From Dyella_D sp052115385 (GTDB taxonomy: Bacteria > Pseudomonadota > Gammaproteobacteria > Xanthomonadales > Rhodanobacteraceae): a stretch of DNA of 64,000 nucleotides. Shown here in pieces: positions 1-7,995 of the stretch. The notes beneath the pieces were generated by a model, which saw only the letters and a list, made by a program, of their open reading frames with translations, was not told where the DNA came from and did not search any database. The position numbers and the translations under genes are program-made. The DNA lies in contig NZ_JBFRGP010000001.1 of NCBI RefSeq assembly GCF_052115385.1, positions 62,001-126,000 of the forward strand, in the 5' to 3' direction. Within the stretch, counting starts at the first letter, position 1. Every line of letters starts with the position of its first letter.

Positions 1-192
1 TTCGCGCACGGTCAGGCCGTCCTGTTCCCACAGCACCAGCATGGTCAGGTATTGCGGATAGGTCAGGTCCAGCGCCTCCAGCAGCGGCCGGTACGCCGCG
101 GTCACGGCGCGCGAGGCGGCGTAGAGCGCGAAGCACAGCTGCTGGTCGAGCAACAGGGCGTCCGGGCTGGTGCTGGGCTTGGCGGTCTTCAT
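1..192 (-). CDS. ohrR: MarR-family regulator, OhrR-like (partial)
   Basis: Only the first 64 codons are in the window; the gene runs off the left edge. The peptide begins MKTAKPSTSPD and carries LDQQLCFALYAASRA, the N-terminal helix pattern of OhrR organic-hydroperoxide sensors, with the candidate reactive cysteine at residue 20. YPQYLTMLVLWE starts the winged-helix part. OhrR proteins repress an ohr peroxidase and release DNA when this cysteine is oxidised (family knowledge). A palindrome 27 bases upstream of the start fits an OhrR operator. The ohr gene itself would lie outside the window. The DNA-recognition helix is not visible, so another MarR subgroup cannot be fully excluded. Confidence 0.8.
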   Translation of the reverse strand, partial: MKTAKPSTSPDALLLDQQLCFALYAASRAVTAAYRPLLEALDLTYPQYLTMLVLWEQDGLTVRE

Positions 193-218
193 GGCTGCGA
201 ACCTTAGGTGCAAAATTC

Positions 219-232
219 AATTGTGTACAATT
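219..232. promoter_or_regulatory. Putative OhrR operator
   Basis: AATTGT-GT-ACAATT is a perfect inverted repeat in the AT-rich gap ahead of the ohrR start (192, minus strand). It matches the TACAATT/AATTGTA character of known OhrR operators. Flanking TTCAATT copies add a direct repeat. Autoregulation of ohrR is the likely role. Confidence 0.55.
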
Positions 233-303
233 CAATTTCTCAATCGCTGCGATAGGCGGCAGCCCTCAGGGCACGCCGAAGCGTAGGGCGAAGCAGGGGG
301 AGA

Positions 304-867
304 CTAGTCGAGCAGCCGTTTGCCGAAGGCGAAATGGTCCTTCCAGTACGGACCGTCGATATCGTCCAGGCGCACCGTGCCGCCGCTGTTGGGCGCGTGC
401 ACGAAGCGTCCCTTGCCGACATACACGCCGACATGGCTGATGCCGCTGCGGCTGCCGAAGAACACCAGGTCGCCGCTGACCAGGTCGCTCATGATGCCGA
501 CCCGGTGGCCGTTCATCGCCGACATCTCGCGTGAGGTGCGCGGCAGCTGCAGGCCCGCGGCCTGGCGATAGATGTAGTCGACCAGGCCGCTGCAATCGAA
601 GCCGCCATCCGGCGTGTTGCCGCCCCAGCGGTACGGCGTGCCGACCAGGGCGATGGCGCGGAACAGCACGTCGTTGGCGGTGCCGGCGGCGCCGTCCGGC
701 GCGCGCGCCGGCAGGTTGGCCAGCGCGGAGCGGGATTCCTTATAGGTCGGCTGCGGCCGGCGCGGCGCGCTGGAGCAGGCTGCCAGCGCCAGGATCACCA
801 GGCCCAGCACCGCATGCCGCAGCGCGAACGGCGGGCGGGTGGTCGGGGCGGTGGTGGCCTGGCGCAT
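304..867 (-). CDS. NlpC/P60 family lipoprotein (cell-wall endopeptidase)
   Basis: This 187-residue protein starts with a basic stretch and a hydrophobic helix ending in a lipobox, LALAAC, with the lipidated cysteine at residue 31. The NlpC/P60 domain occupies roughly residues 65-187. The catalytic triad is visible: Cys92 in FDCSGLV, His145 in ISHVGVY and His157 in VHAPNSGG. NlpC/P60 enzymes cut D-Glu-diaminopimelate bonds in peptidoglycan peptides; the lipobox places this one at an outer-membrane or periplasmic membrane face. It resembles E. coli Spr/MepS in size and layout. The next minus-strand gene upstream is about 100 bases away, so it may share a transcript. Confidence 0.85.
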   Translation of the reverse strand: MRQATTAPTTRPPFALRHAVLGLVILALAACSSAPRRPQPTYKESRSALANLPARAPDGAAGTANDVLFRAIALVGTPYRWGGNTPDGGFDCSGLVDYIYRQAAGLQLPRTSREMSAMNGHRVGIMSDLVSGDLVFFGSRSGISHVGVYVGKGRFVHAPNSGGTVRLDDIDGPYWKDHFAFGKRLLD

Positions 868-968
868 CGGAATTCCCTGGCGAGCGACGGCGCGAGGCTA
901 GCAAATCAATGAGTTGGATGGAAGTCTTGAGGGTTGATATGAGGCTCGGCGGCGTTTGAGATCGCGGC

Positions 969-2342
969 TCATTTGGCCGGCGTGCCGGCGATGGTGACGG
1001 CGCGCTCGCTCAGTACCTTGCCGTCCGCATCGCGCACGCGCAGGCGGTAGTCGCCAGGGAACAGGTAGAGCGCGCTCTGCGCGTCCGAGTCCAGGAAGGC
1101 GAAGCGATCCGCGGCCACCGCGGTATCGAGCTCCTTTGCGTAGAACGCCTCGACCAGGCAGGGAAACTTGTCCTTGCACAAGCCGCCGTCGACGGCCAGC
1201 GGCAGCCGCTGCCCGCCCAGCCCCAGCCAGTCCGGGCGCTTCTCGTTTTCGCCCGGAGGCTTGGCGGGGATCATTGCGCCGTCCAGCGTGTACCAGCCGG
1301 GCACGGCCTTGGCGTCCTTGGGCGCGTTGCCGTCGGGCGGCAGGATCACCGATACGTCGTGCAGCGCCGGATCGGAACTCCATGCCGCCACGCCGGACGC
1401 GCCGGCCTCGGGCTTGCGTTCCAGCACCACCGGCACGGTGGGATGGAAGGTCATCACCAGCTGGTCGTAGGCCGCATGCGGCACGCGCGGATTGGCTTCG
1501 CGGAACTGGGTCTGGTCGATCGTCAGCGGCTCGATGCCGCTCAGCCGCGCCAGCTCGGCGGCCATCGGCGCGGCCCAGCCCAGCCGGCCCTTGGCCTTGT
1601 CGATATGCGCGTAGCCGGCATGCACGAACAGGCGCGCCTGCGGATGGTCCGCGAGCACCCGCTTGTAGAGATTCTTCGCCTGGCCGGTTTCACGTCCCGC
1701 CGTCGAGGAGTTATCCGATTCGTACGGCACCACCACGAAGCCCAGCTGCAGCGCGCGGCGCACCAGTTCGCCGTACAGCGGCTCGTGCAGGTATTCGCTG
1801 CCGCTGCTGGTCAGCGGATAGCCGCGCCTGGCCAGCTCGGTGTCCTCGTCGCCCAGCGCTTCCACCGCGAAGTGGGTGAAGCCGGCGGCCTTCAGGCGCG
1901 GCAGCAGAGCCAGCGTGAGTTCGCGGGTATGCGGGTCGTGGTGCGCCTCGTTGATCAGCACCAGCCGGCGCCCCGCGGTGAGCTGGACGATGGCCGTGGC
2001 GGCATCCACCGCCTGCCAGCTGGAGGGCGAGGGCAGCGGGTCGGTGTAGACCTTGCGGCTATCGATCGGGAAATCGCGCAGCGCCTGGCTGTACAGGCCC
2101 AGCTCGCTTTCGGTGGTGGCCAGCAGCTGCTTCGCCACCAGGCGCTGGGCCAGCGGCAGCTTGTGCATGGCTACCAGCAGGTAGCGATAGCGCGCCAGGT
2201 CATCCGTGAGCGGCTTGAGGTCGCGCAGCAGGGCCAGCGTGGATGGGTCGATGTCGCTGGCGCGCGGCGCGCCGCCGTACAGCAGTCCGAAAGCACAGCA
2301 GATGGCCGCGACCGTGCGCGAAACCCGATGACTCGATGGCAT
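969..2342 (-). CDS. Exported protein, possible ChaN/TIKI-like fold (tandem paralogue 1)
   Basis: This is a 457-residue protein. The start at 2342 is chosen because it gives a clean signal peptide (VAAICCAFGLLYGG, cleavage near ASD); the frame stays open further upstream without a better signal. The central part has INEAHHDPHTRELTLALLPR, then FAVEAL and LHEPLYGELVRRAL, which recall the Glu/His pattern of the ChaN/TIKI haem-binding or metallohydrolase superfamily. That assignment is tentative. It is clearly homologous along its length to the next gene (2419-3699). The C-terminal 100 residues look like a separate beta domain in both. Function unknown; probably periplasmic. Confidence 0.7.
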   Translation of the reverse strand: MPSSHRVSRTVAAICCAFGLLYGGAPRASDIDPSTLALLRDLKPLTDDLARYRYLLVAMHKLPLAQRLVAKQLLATTESELGLYSQALRDFPIDSRKVYTDPLPSPSSWQAVDAATAIVQLTAGRRLVLINEAHHDPHTRELTLALLPRLKAAGFTHFAVEALGDEDTELARRGYPLTSSGSEYLHEPLYGELVRRALQLGFVVVPYESDNSSTAGRETGQAKNLYKRVLADHPQARLFVHAGYAHIDKAKGRLGWAAPMAAELARLSGIEPLTIDQTQFREANPRVPHAAYDQLVMTFHPTVPVVLERKPEAGASGVAAWSSDPALHDVSVILPPDGNAPKDAKAVPGWYTLDGAMIPAKPPGENEKRPDWLGLGGQRLPLAVDGGLCKDKFPCLVEAFYAKELDTAVAADRFAFLDSDAQSALYLFPGDYRLRVRDADGKVLSERAVTIAGTPAK

Positions 2343-2418
2343 GAATCCGTTCCCCCCTGGATGCGTGAAAGCTAGTTGCACCGAAACGAAAAATGCAAAA
2401 GCACTGCAACAAACACGG

Positions 2419-3699
2419 TTATGGAGCCACCTCCAGTTTCCGCTCCGCCAGCGTGCGGCCTTGCGCATCCGCCGCACGCAGCACGTATTTGCCGGGATAC
2501 AGATAAAGCGAACTCATCCCGTCCGCGGCGAGGAAGGCGAAGCGATCGGCCGCGATCGCCTGCTCGTCTTCGTCCGCATAGCGCGCTTCCACCACGCAGG
2601 GCAGGTGTCCCGCGCACAGGTCGGTGGTGATCAGCCGCGAGCTGCGCCGGCCGTCCAGGCTCAGCCAGCGCGGACGGCGCTGGTGGCCGGGCGGCGGCAG
2701 GATCACGTCGACGTCGTGCCGCGTCGGGTCCGCGCTCCAGGCGCTGCCGTCGTCGCGGCGCACCAGCACCACTGCGGTCTGCGGCTTGTACAGCGCGAGC
2801 AGCTGGCGATACGGATCGTTGTCGAGCCTGACGCCGATATCGCGCCAGCGGGTCTGGTCGATGCTGAGCGGATCGAAGCCGGTGATCTGCTTGAGCTGCA
2901 TCGCCATGGTCTGCACGCCGGCGCCGAGATTGCCGGGCGCCTTGTCGATATGCGCATAGCCGGCATGGACGAACAGCCTGGCCTTGGGATCGGCTTCGAA
3001 CACCTTGCGATAAAGCTGGCGCGCCTGGCCGCTCTCGCGGTCGGCAACGGTGGCCGCATCGGACTCGTAGGGCACCACGATGAAGCCGAGCTTCAGCGCC
3101 TGCCGCACGATCTCGCCGTACAGCGGCTCGTGCAGGTACTGGCTGCCGCTGGCCGGTGTCGGATAGCCGCGCCCGGCCAGCTCCGGGTCGCCGTCGTGCA
3201 GTGCTTCGGCGGCGAAGTGGGTGAAGCCTTCGGCGCGCAGGCGCGGCAGCAGGGCCAGGGTCAGCGCGCGGGTGTGGCCGTCGTGGTGGGCTTCGTTGAT
3301 CATCACGATGCGCCGATCCTTGGCCAGCTTGCCGATGACTTCGGCCGCATCGTCCGCGCGCCACAGCTCCGGCGGCGGCAGTTCGCCGGTGAAGCTGACG
3401 CGGTTGTCGAACGGGAAGTCGCGGATCGCTTCGTCGTACAGCCCCAGCTCGTCCTCCACCGCGGCCAGCAGTTGCAGCGGCATGATGCGGTCGTCGTGTT
3501 CCAGCCGCGGGATGGCGTCGACCAGATGCTGGTAGCGCTGCAGGTCGGACTTCAGCGGCTGCAGCTCGGCGTAGAGGTCGCGCGCCTGCGCGGCCTGGTC
3601 GGCGGCGGCCGGCGCGGCGAAGCCGGCGCCCAGCATGGCGCAGGCCAGCATGCAGCCGAGCCGCAGGTGCCGACGCGCCACGCCCTGGTCCTTGTCCAT
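2419..3699 (-). CDS. Exported protein, possible ChaN/TIKI-like fold (tandem paralogue 2)
   Basis: This 426-residue protein has an N-terminal signal peptide (LGCMLACAMLGAGFAAPAAA). It shares with its neighbour the blocks ELQPLKSDLQRYQHL, IVMINEAHHDGHTRALTLAL, SQYLHEPLYGEIVRQALKLG and RLFVHAGYAHIDKA, so the pair arose by duplication. EAHH and the downstream HAGYAHID histidines are candidate metal or haem ligands; this is inference from conservation between only two copies. The gap to the downstream paralogue is 76 bases, allowing one transcript. No known substrate. The exported location and duplicate state suggest a secreted or periplasmic enzyme rather than a regulator. Confidence 0.7.
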   Translation of the reverse strand: MDKDQGVARRHLRLGCMLACAMLGAGFAAPAAADQAAQARDLYAELQPLKSDLQRYQHLVDAIPRLEHDDRIMPLQLLAAVEDELGLYDEAIRDFPFDNRVSFTGELPPPELWRADDAAEVIGKLAKDRRIVMINEAHHDGHTRALTLALLPRLRAEGFTHFAAEALHDGDPELAGRGYPTPASGSQYLHEPLYGEIVRQALKLGFIVVPYESDAATVADRESGQARQLYRKVFEADPKARLFVHAGYAHIDKAPGNLGAGVQTMAMQLKQITGFDPLSIDQTRWRDIGVRLDNDPYRQLLALYKPQTAVVLVRRDDGSAWSADPTRHDVDVILPPPGHQRRPRWLSLDGRRSSRLITTDLCAGHLPCVVEARYADEDEQAIAADRFAFLAADGMSSLYLYPGKYVLRAADAQGRTLAERKLEVAP

Positions 3700-3758
3700 G
3701 CCTGCCCCCGGATACGAGGCCGGCGGGGGAGCAGCCTCGCGCCGCTACAATAGCCCCT

Positions 3759-5018
3759 ATGGATGCTTCGCGCAGTGATGTTCTGATCCTCGGCGGCGGC
3801 GTGATCGGCCTCGCCAGTGCCTATTACCTGTTGCAGGCTGGCGCCTCGGTCCGCGTGCTGGAGCAGGGCACGCCCGGCTGCGGCAGTTCCCACGGCAATT
3901 GCGGCACCATCACGCCCAGCCACGCGGCGCCGCTGGCGATGCCGGGCATGGTCGGCGTGGCGCTGCGCTCGATGTTCCGCGCCGACGCGCCGCTATATCT
4001 CAACCCCCGGCCCGACCCGGAGCGCCTGCGCTGGCTGCTGGGTTTCGCGCGGCGCTGCAACTGGCGCGATTTCGAACGCGCCACGCGGGCCCGCTCGGCG
4101 ATCCTGCAGCGCTCGCGCACACTCCTCGAAACGCTGGTGCGCGAGCAGCAGCTCGACTGCGAATTCGTCGCCGGCGGCGAGCTTTATGTCTACCGCGGCC
4201 GCGCGCAGATGGAGGCCGACGAGCGCCATCACGCGCAGGTGCTGGACCGCCTCGGCATCGCGGTCGAGCGCCTGCGCGGCGACGAAGTGGAACAGATGGA
4301 GCCGGCCCTGCTGCCCGGCGTGGCCGGCGGCCTGTTCCATCCCGGCGATGCGCAGCTGCGGCCGAACCGCTACGCCGCGGAACTGGCGCGCCGCGTGCGT
4401 GAGCTGGGCGGGGTGATCGAGAGCGGTGCGCGCATCGACCAGTTCGGCCTGCAGCACGGCCGCATCTCGCACGTGCGCACCACGCGCGGCGTGTTCCATG
4501 GCGAACAAGTGGTGATGGCGCTCGGCGCCTGGTCGCCGCTGCTGGGCAAGCTGCTGGACCTGCGCCTGCCGATGCAGCCGGGCAAGGGCTATTCGATCAC
4601 CTACACGCGTCCCGAGCTGGCGCCGCGCCATGCGCTGGTGCTGCGCGAGGCGGCGGTGTGCGTCACCACCTGGGGCAGTGGTTATCGCCTGGGCAGCACC
4701 ATGGAATTCTCCGGCTATGCCGAAGGCCTGAACCGCACGCGCCTGGATGCGCTGCGCCGCGGCGCGGCGGCCGCGCTGCGCGAGCCGGAAGGCCCGGAAG
4801 TGCTGGAAGAATGGTGGGGCTGGCGGCCGATGAGCATGGACGAAGTGCCGCTGATCGGCCCGAGCACGCGCTGGTCGAACCTGTTGCTGGCCACCGCGCA
4901 CGGCATGCTGGGCGTCAGCATGTCGGCGGCGACCGGCGAACTGGTCGCCGCGCTGGCCGGGCGCGGCACGCCGGCGCTGGATCCGGCGCCTTATGCACCG
5001 GCACGCTTCGGCCTGTGA
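3759..5018 (+). CDS. DadA-like FAD-dependent D-amino acid dehydrogenase
   Basis: The 419-residue protein opens with a Rossmann FAD-binding motif, LILGGGVIGLASAYYL (residues 9-24), followed by GCGSSHGNCGTITPSH. The C-terminus has WWGWRPMSMDEVPLIGP and a closing glycine-rich FAD loop, as in the glycine oxidase/DadA family. DadA (E. coli 432 residues) oxidises D-amino acids at the inner membrane, passing electrons to quinone. The gene stands alone: no dadX or lrp is adjacent, and the alr racemase lies 15 kb away. Hydroxyproline or other D-amino acid oxidases of the same family are possible, so I give no symbol. Confidence 0.8.
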   Translation: MDASRSDVLILGGGVIGLASAYYLLQAGASVRVLEQGTPGCGSSHGNCGTITPSHAAPLAMPGMVGVALRSMFRADAPLYLNPRPDPERLRWLLGFARRCNWRDFERATRARSAILQRSRTLLETLVREQQLDCEFVAGGELYVYRGRAQMEADERHHAQVLDRLGIAVERLRGDEVEQMEPALLPGVAGGLFHPGDAQLRPNRYAAELARRVRELGGVIESGARIDQFGLQHGRISHVRTTRGVFHGEQVVMALGAWSPLLGKLLDLRLPMQPGKGYSITYTRPELAPRHALVLREAAVCVTTWGSGYRLGSTMEFSGYAEGLNRTRLDALRRGAAAALREPEGPEVLEEWWGWRPMSMDEVPLIGPSTRWSNLLLATAHGMLGVSMSAATGELVAALAGRGTPALDPAPYAPARFGL

Positions 5019-5098
5019 CGGATTGACGTGGACTTACAGCGGCGGCCGTTAGCGTGGCCCGTTTCGAATTCAAGTTTCATCGCGAGGAACCTCGACGC

Positions 5099-6445
5099 AT
5101 GGCCGATACCTACGACCTGATCGTGCTCGGCGCCGGCTCCGGCGGACTGGCCATGGCCTTCCGCGCGGCGCGGCATGGCGCGCGCGTCGCGCTGCTGGAT
5201 CCCGGCGCGCTCGGCGGCACCTGCGTCAATGTCGGCTGCGTGCCGAAGAAATCGCTGTGGTTCGCCGCCCAGCTCGCGCACGCGATGCAACTGGCCGGGC
5301 CCTATGGTTTCGAGGGCGGGCCGGGCAGGCTGGACTGGGAGCATTTCCGGCAGCGGCGGCTGGCGTATATCGACGGCATCAAGCTGCGCTACGAAGAGCG
5401 CCTGGCCGCCGCCGGCGTGCAGTGGCTGCGCGAGGCCGGACGCTTCGTCGCGCCGGACACCATCGCCACCGACAGCGGCGCGGAACTGCGCGCGCCGCAG
5501 ATCGTGATCGCCACCGGCGCGCGGCCGCTGCGCCTGCCGCTGCCGGGCTTCGAACTGGGCCTGGTTTCCGACGACATGTTCGCGCTGCGCGAACTGCCGC
5601 GGCGCGTGGCCGTGGTCGGCGGCGGCTACATCGCGGTGGAATTCGCCGGTCTGCTGCGCGCGCTGGGCAGCGAGGTGACGCTGCACGTGCGCGAACGCAT
5701 GCTGCGCGGCTTCGACACCGAGCTGGTCGCCTCGCTGGAAGAACACCTGCGCACCCAGGGCATCACCCTGGCCAGCGGCGCACGTATCGCCGGCGCGCGC
5801 CGCGACGGCGATGCGATCGTGCTGGACGACACCAGCTGCGGCGAGCGCGGACCTTACGACGCCGTGCTGTGGGCGCTGGGCCGCGTGCCGAATACCGAAC
5901 GGCTCGATCTCGACGCCGCCGGCGTGCGCTGCGACGGGCGCGGCCACGTGCTGACCGACGCCTGGCAGAACACCAACGTGCCCGGCATCGCCGCATTGGG
6001 CGACGTCACCGGCCGCCTCGCGCTGACGCCGGTGGCGGTGGCTGCCGGCCGGCGCCTGGCTGAGCGCTGGTTCGGCGGCATGAATGAAGCGAAGCTCGAT
6101 TACCACGACGTGCCCAGCGTGGTGTTCTCCGAACCGCCGCTGGGCGCCGTCGGCCTGACCGAGGCGCAGGCGCGCGAGAAGTTCGGCGACAGCGTGCGCG
6201 TCTATCGCAGCCGCTTCACCCCGATGCAGTGGGCGCTGGCCGGCCAGCACGGCCAGACCCTGATGAAACTGGTCTGCGTGGGCGAGGACGAACGCGTGGC
6301 CGGCGTGCACGTGCTGGGGCCGGGCGCGGACGAGATGCTGCAGGGCTTTGCGGTGGCGCTGAAGATGGGCGCGTGCAAGCGCGACCTGGACGCCACGGTG
6401 GCGATCCATCCCAGCTCGGGCGAAGAGCTGGTGCTGATGTCGTAG
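5099..6445 (+). CDS. gor: Glutathione reductase (glutathione-disulfide reductase)
   Basis: This is a 448-residue pyridine-nucleotide disulfide oxidoreductase. The start at 5099 places MADTYDLIVLGAGSGG at the N-terminus and follows a GCGAGGAAC ribosome site. The redox pair sits in GGTCVNVGCVPKK (Cys42 and Cys47). A second Rossmann fold, VAVVGGGYIAVEFAGLL, binds NADPH. The C-terminal HPSSGEELV contains the catalytic histidine typical of glutathione reductase. It reduces GSSG with NADPH in the cytosol. The TAG stop codon is part of the GTAG head of a degenerate REP element that follows. Confidence 0.92.
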   Translation: MADTYDLIVLGAGSGGLAMAFRAARHGARVALLDPGALGGTCVNVGCVPKKSLWFAAQLAHAMQLAGPYGFEGGPGRLDWEHFRQRRLAYIDGIKLRYEERLAAAGVQWLREAGRFVAPDTIATDSGAELRAPQIVIATGARPLRLPLPGFELGLVSDDMFALRELPRRVAVVGGGYIAVEFAGLLRALGSEVTLHVRERMLRGFDTELVASLEEHLRTQGITLASGARIAGARRDGDAIVLDDTSCGERGPYDAVLWALGRVPNTERLDLDAAGVRCDGRGHVLTDAWQNTNVPGIAALGDVTGRLALTPVAVAAGRRLAERWFGGMNEAKLDYHDVPSVVFSEPPLGAVGLTEAQAREKFGDSVRVYRSRFTPMQWALAGQHGQTLMKLVCVGEDERVAGVHVLGPGADEMLQGFAVALKMGACKRDLDATVAIHPSSGEELVLMS

Positions 6446-6525
6446 CTTGGGATGAGCGCCGCGAACCCGGGCGTGGCGCTTGCGGTGCGAGGTCCGTTGG
6501 GGTTCGCTGCGCTCACCCCAACCTA
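6442..6525. repeat. Degenerate bipartite GTAG REP element
   Basis: A decayed GTAG-headed half begins at 6442 (GTAGCTTGGGATGAGC). An inverted half ends at 6525 (TTGGGGTTCGC...CTCACCCCAACC). It fills the gor-hutG gap and matches three better-kept copies at 24920, 56569 and 59660. The gor stop codon TAG lies inside the GTAG head. Confidence 0.7.
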
Positions 6526-6561
6526 TGCATGCTGCGCATGCGCCGCCATTACACTGCACCG

Positions 6562-7341
6562 ATGGATACCTGCACCCTGCACCAAGGCAGCGCGCCGCTG
6601 CTGATCAGCCTGCCGCACGACGGCAGCTTCATTCCCGAGGCCATTGCCGCGCGCCTGCATCCCGCCGCGCGCCGCGCGCCCGATACCGACTGGCACGTCG
6701 GCCGCCTGTACCAGCCGCTGGCCGAGCTGCTCGGTGCGAGCGTGATCCGCCCACAGGCGTCGCGCTACGTGGTCGATCTCAACCGTCCGGCCGATGGACA
6801 CGCGCTTTATCCGGGCCAGCGCGAGACCGGCCTGGTCTCGACCATCGGCTTCGACGGCGCGCCGCTGTACCTGGACGGGCAGGAGCCCGATGCGGCAGAA
6901 GTTCAACAGCGGGTAAACGATTATTGGCGGCCGTATCACCAGGCGCTCGCGCAGGAAATTGCGCGGCTGCTGGCGGCGCACGGACGCGTGACGGTGTGGG
7001 AAGGCCATTCGATCCGCAGCCGCGTACCGATGCTGTTCGAAGGCCGGCTGCCCGACCTCAACCTCGGCACCGCCGACGGCGCCAGCTGCTCGCCCGCGCT
7101 GCAGGCGCAGCTGGCGGCCTGCCTGAAGGCGCAGTCCGACTACGCTTTCATCGTCAACGGCCGCTTCAAGGGCGGCTATATCACGCGGCAGTACGCCCGG
7201 CCGGAGCAGGGCGTGCAGACCGTGCAGCTGGAGCTGGCGCAGCTCAACTACATGGACGAGGACAGCTTCGCCTACGACGAGGCGAAGGCCGCGCGGCTGC
7301 AGCCGCTGATCCTGTCCCTGCTGCGCTTGTGCGTGGCCTGA
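6562..7341 (+). CDS. hutG: N-formylglutamate deformylase/amidohydrolase
   Basis: The 259-residue protein matches the N-formylglutamate amidohydrolase family: SLPHDGSFIP near the N-terminus, DTDWHVGRLY, RYVVDLNRP and VWEGHSIRSRVP, which carry the conserved His/Asp/Glu metal-site residues. It hydrolyses N-formyl-L-glutamate to formate and glutamate, the last step of five-step histidine degradation. The start at 6562 is the first ATG after the REP element. No other hut gene is in the window, so its pathway partners must lie elsewhere. The family also contains uncharacterised homologues, which is the main doubt. Confidence 0.85.
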   Translation: MDTCTLHQGSAPLLISLPHDGSFIPEAIAARLHPAARRAPDTDWHVGRLYQPLAELLGASVIRPQASRYVVDLNRPADGHALYPGQRETGLVSTIGFDGAPLYLDGQEPDAAEVQQRVNDYWRPYHQALAQEIARLLAAHGRVTVWEGHSIRSRVPMLFEGRLPDLNLGTADGASCSPALQAQLAACLKAQSDYAFIVNGRFKGGYITRQYARPEQGVQTVQLELAQLNYMDEDSFAYDEAKAARLQPLILSLLRLCVA

Positions 7342-7531
7342 GCGCAAGGAATTTCGACGCTTGACGGCATGCCGCAAAGTCAAGAACTCCACGGCTTCCA
7401 CGTATACGGAAACCGCTGCTTTTCCCGCTTCCAGCGCAGCCTCGAACGTGCCAAGGTGAACCCGCCGCGCCACCCGTGACGCCGGGTTCCGGCCGGGCCC
7501 GCGGCTATCCAAGGATTTCGAGGTTTTCCCC

Positions 7532-7744
7532 ATGCGCAAACTGGCCATCGCTTCCCTGCTCATCGCGGCTGTCGCCTTTTCCGGATCGGTGCTCGCCCAG
7601 GACGGCGCGGCCGCACCGCAGACGGGCACGACCAAGTCGGCGACGCATCACGCCAAGCATTCCAAGAGCAAGGGCCACAAGGCGGCGAAGGGTTCGAAGA
7701 GCTCCAAGAAGAGCGCCATGCCGGCCACTACCACGTCGCCCTGA
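7532..7744 (+). CDS. Small Lys/His-rich exported protein
   Basis: This 70-residue protein has a signal peptide (LAIASLLIAAVAFSGSVLA, predicted cut after LAQ) and a mature part almost entirely of Lys, His, Ser, Ala and Thr (HHAKHSKSKGHKAAKGSK). The composition resembles the E. coli acid-shock protein Asr, a periplasmic basic disordered protein, but there is no alignable domain. It has a strong terminator directly after it, supporting a real single-gene transcription unit. Possible roles are acid buffering, metal binding or binding to cell-surface anions; none is shown by the sequence. Confidence 0.65.
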   Translation: MRKLAIASLLIAAVAFSGSVLAQDGAAAPQTGTTKSATHHAKHSKSKGHKAAKGSKSSKKSAMPATTTSP

Positions 7745-7764
7745 GCGCAGGCCGGTGGATCGAA

Positions 7765-7793
7765 GCCCCGGGGCTCAGGCCGCCGGGGTTTTT
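7765..7793 (+). terminator. Rho-independent terminator
   Basis: A hairpin with arms CCCCGG (7766-7771) and CCGGGG (7783-7788) is followed by TTTTT. It lies 21 bases after the small Lys/His-rich gene. Confidence 0.8.
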
Positions 7794-7805
7794 CTTTGCG
7801 CGCTT

Positions 7806-7988
7806 AAAGCCCCTCTCCCACCGGGAGAGGGGTTGGGGTGAGGGTTGGGGTGAGGGTACGGGCGGAGTAGCAAGAGTGATGTGCGCCGCTCCGCCCGTAC
7901 CCTCATCCGGCTGCCGCCACCTTCCTCGCTCCTCAAAGCCGGGCACATCCCTGTGCCCTCTCCGCGTGCTCCCGGAGGGAGAAGGGTT
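7806..7988. repeat. Dispersed intergenic repeat, family 2, copy A (full)
   Basis: The element starts with a hairpin, CCCCTCTCCC-acc-GGGAGAGGGG, and runs through GGTTGGGGTGAGGG. It then has a 15-bp inverted repeat (AGGGTACGGGCGGAG and CTCCGCCCGTACCCT around a short loop), and ends CTCCCGGAGGGAGAAGGG. A second copy lies at 19564-19726 and a partial one at 63798-63855. It sits between the converging 7532 and 7996 genes. No coding content is seen. Confidence 0.8.
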
Positions 7989-7995
7989 TCATCTT

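Noticed and set aside
7806..7988. CRISPR or insertion sequence
   Set aside because: The repeats are single dispersed units with no spacers, no transposase and no target-site duplication.
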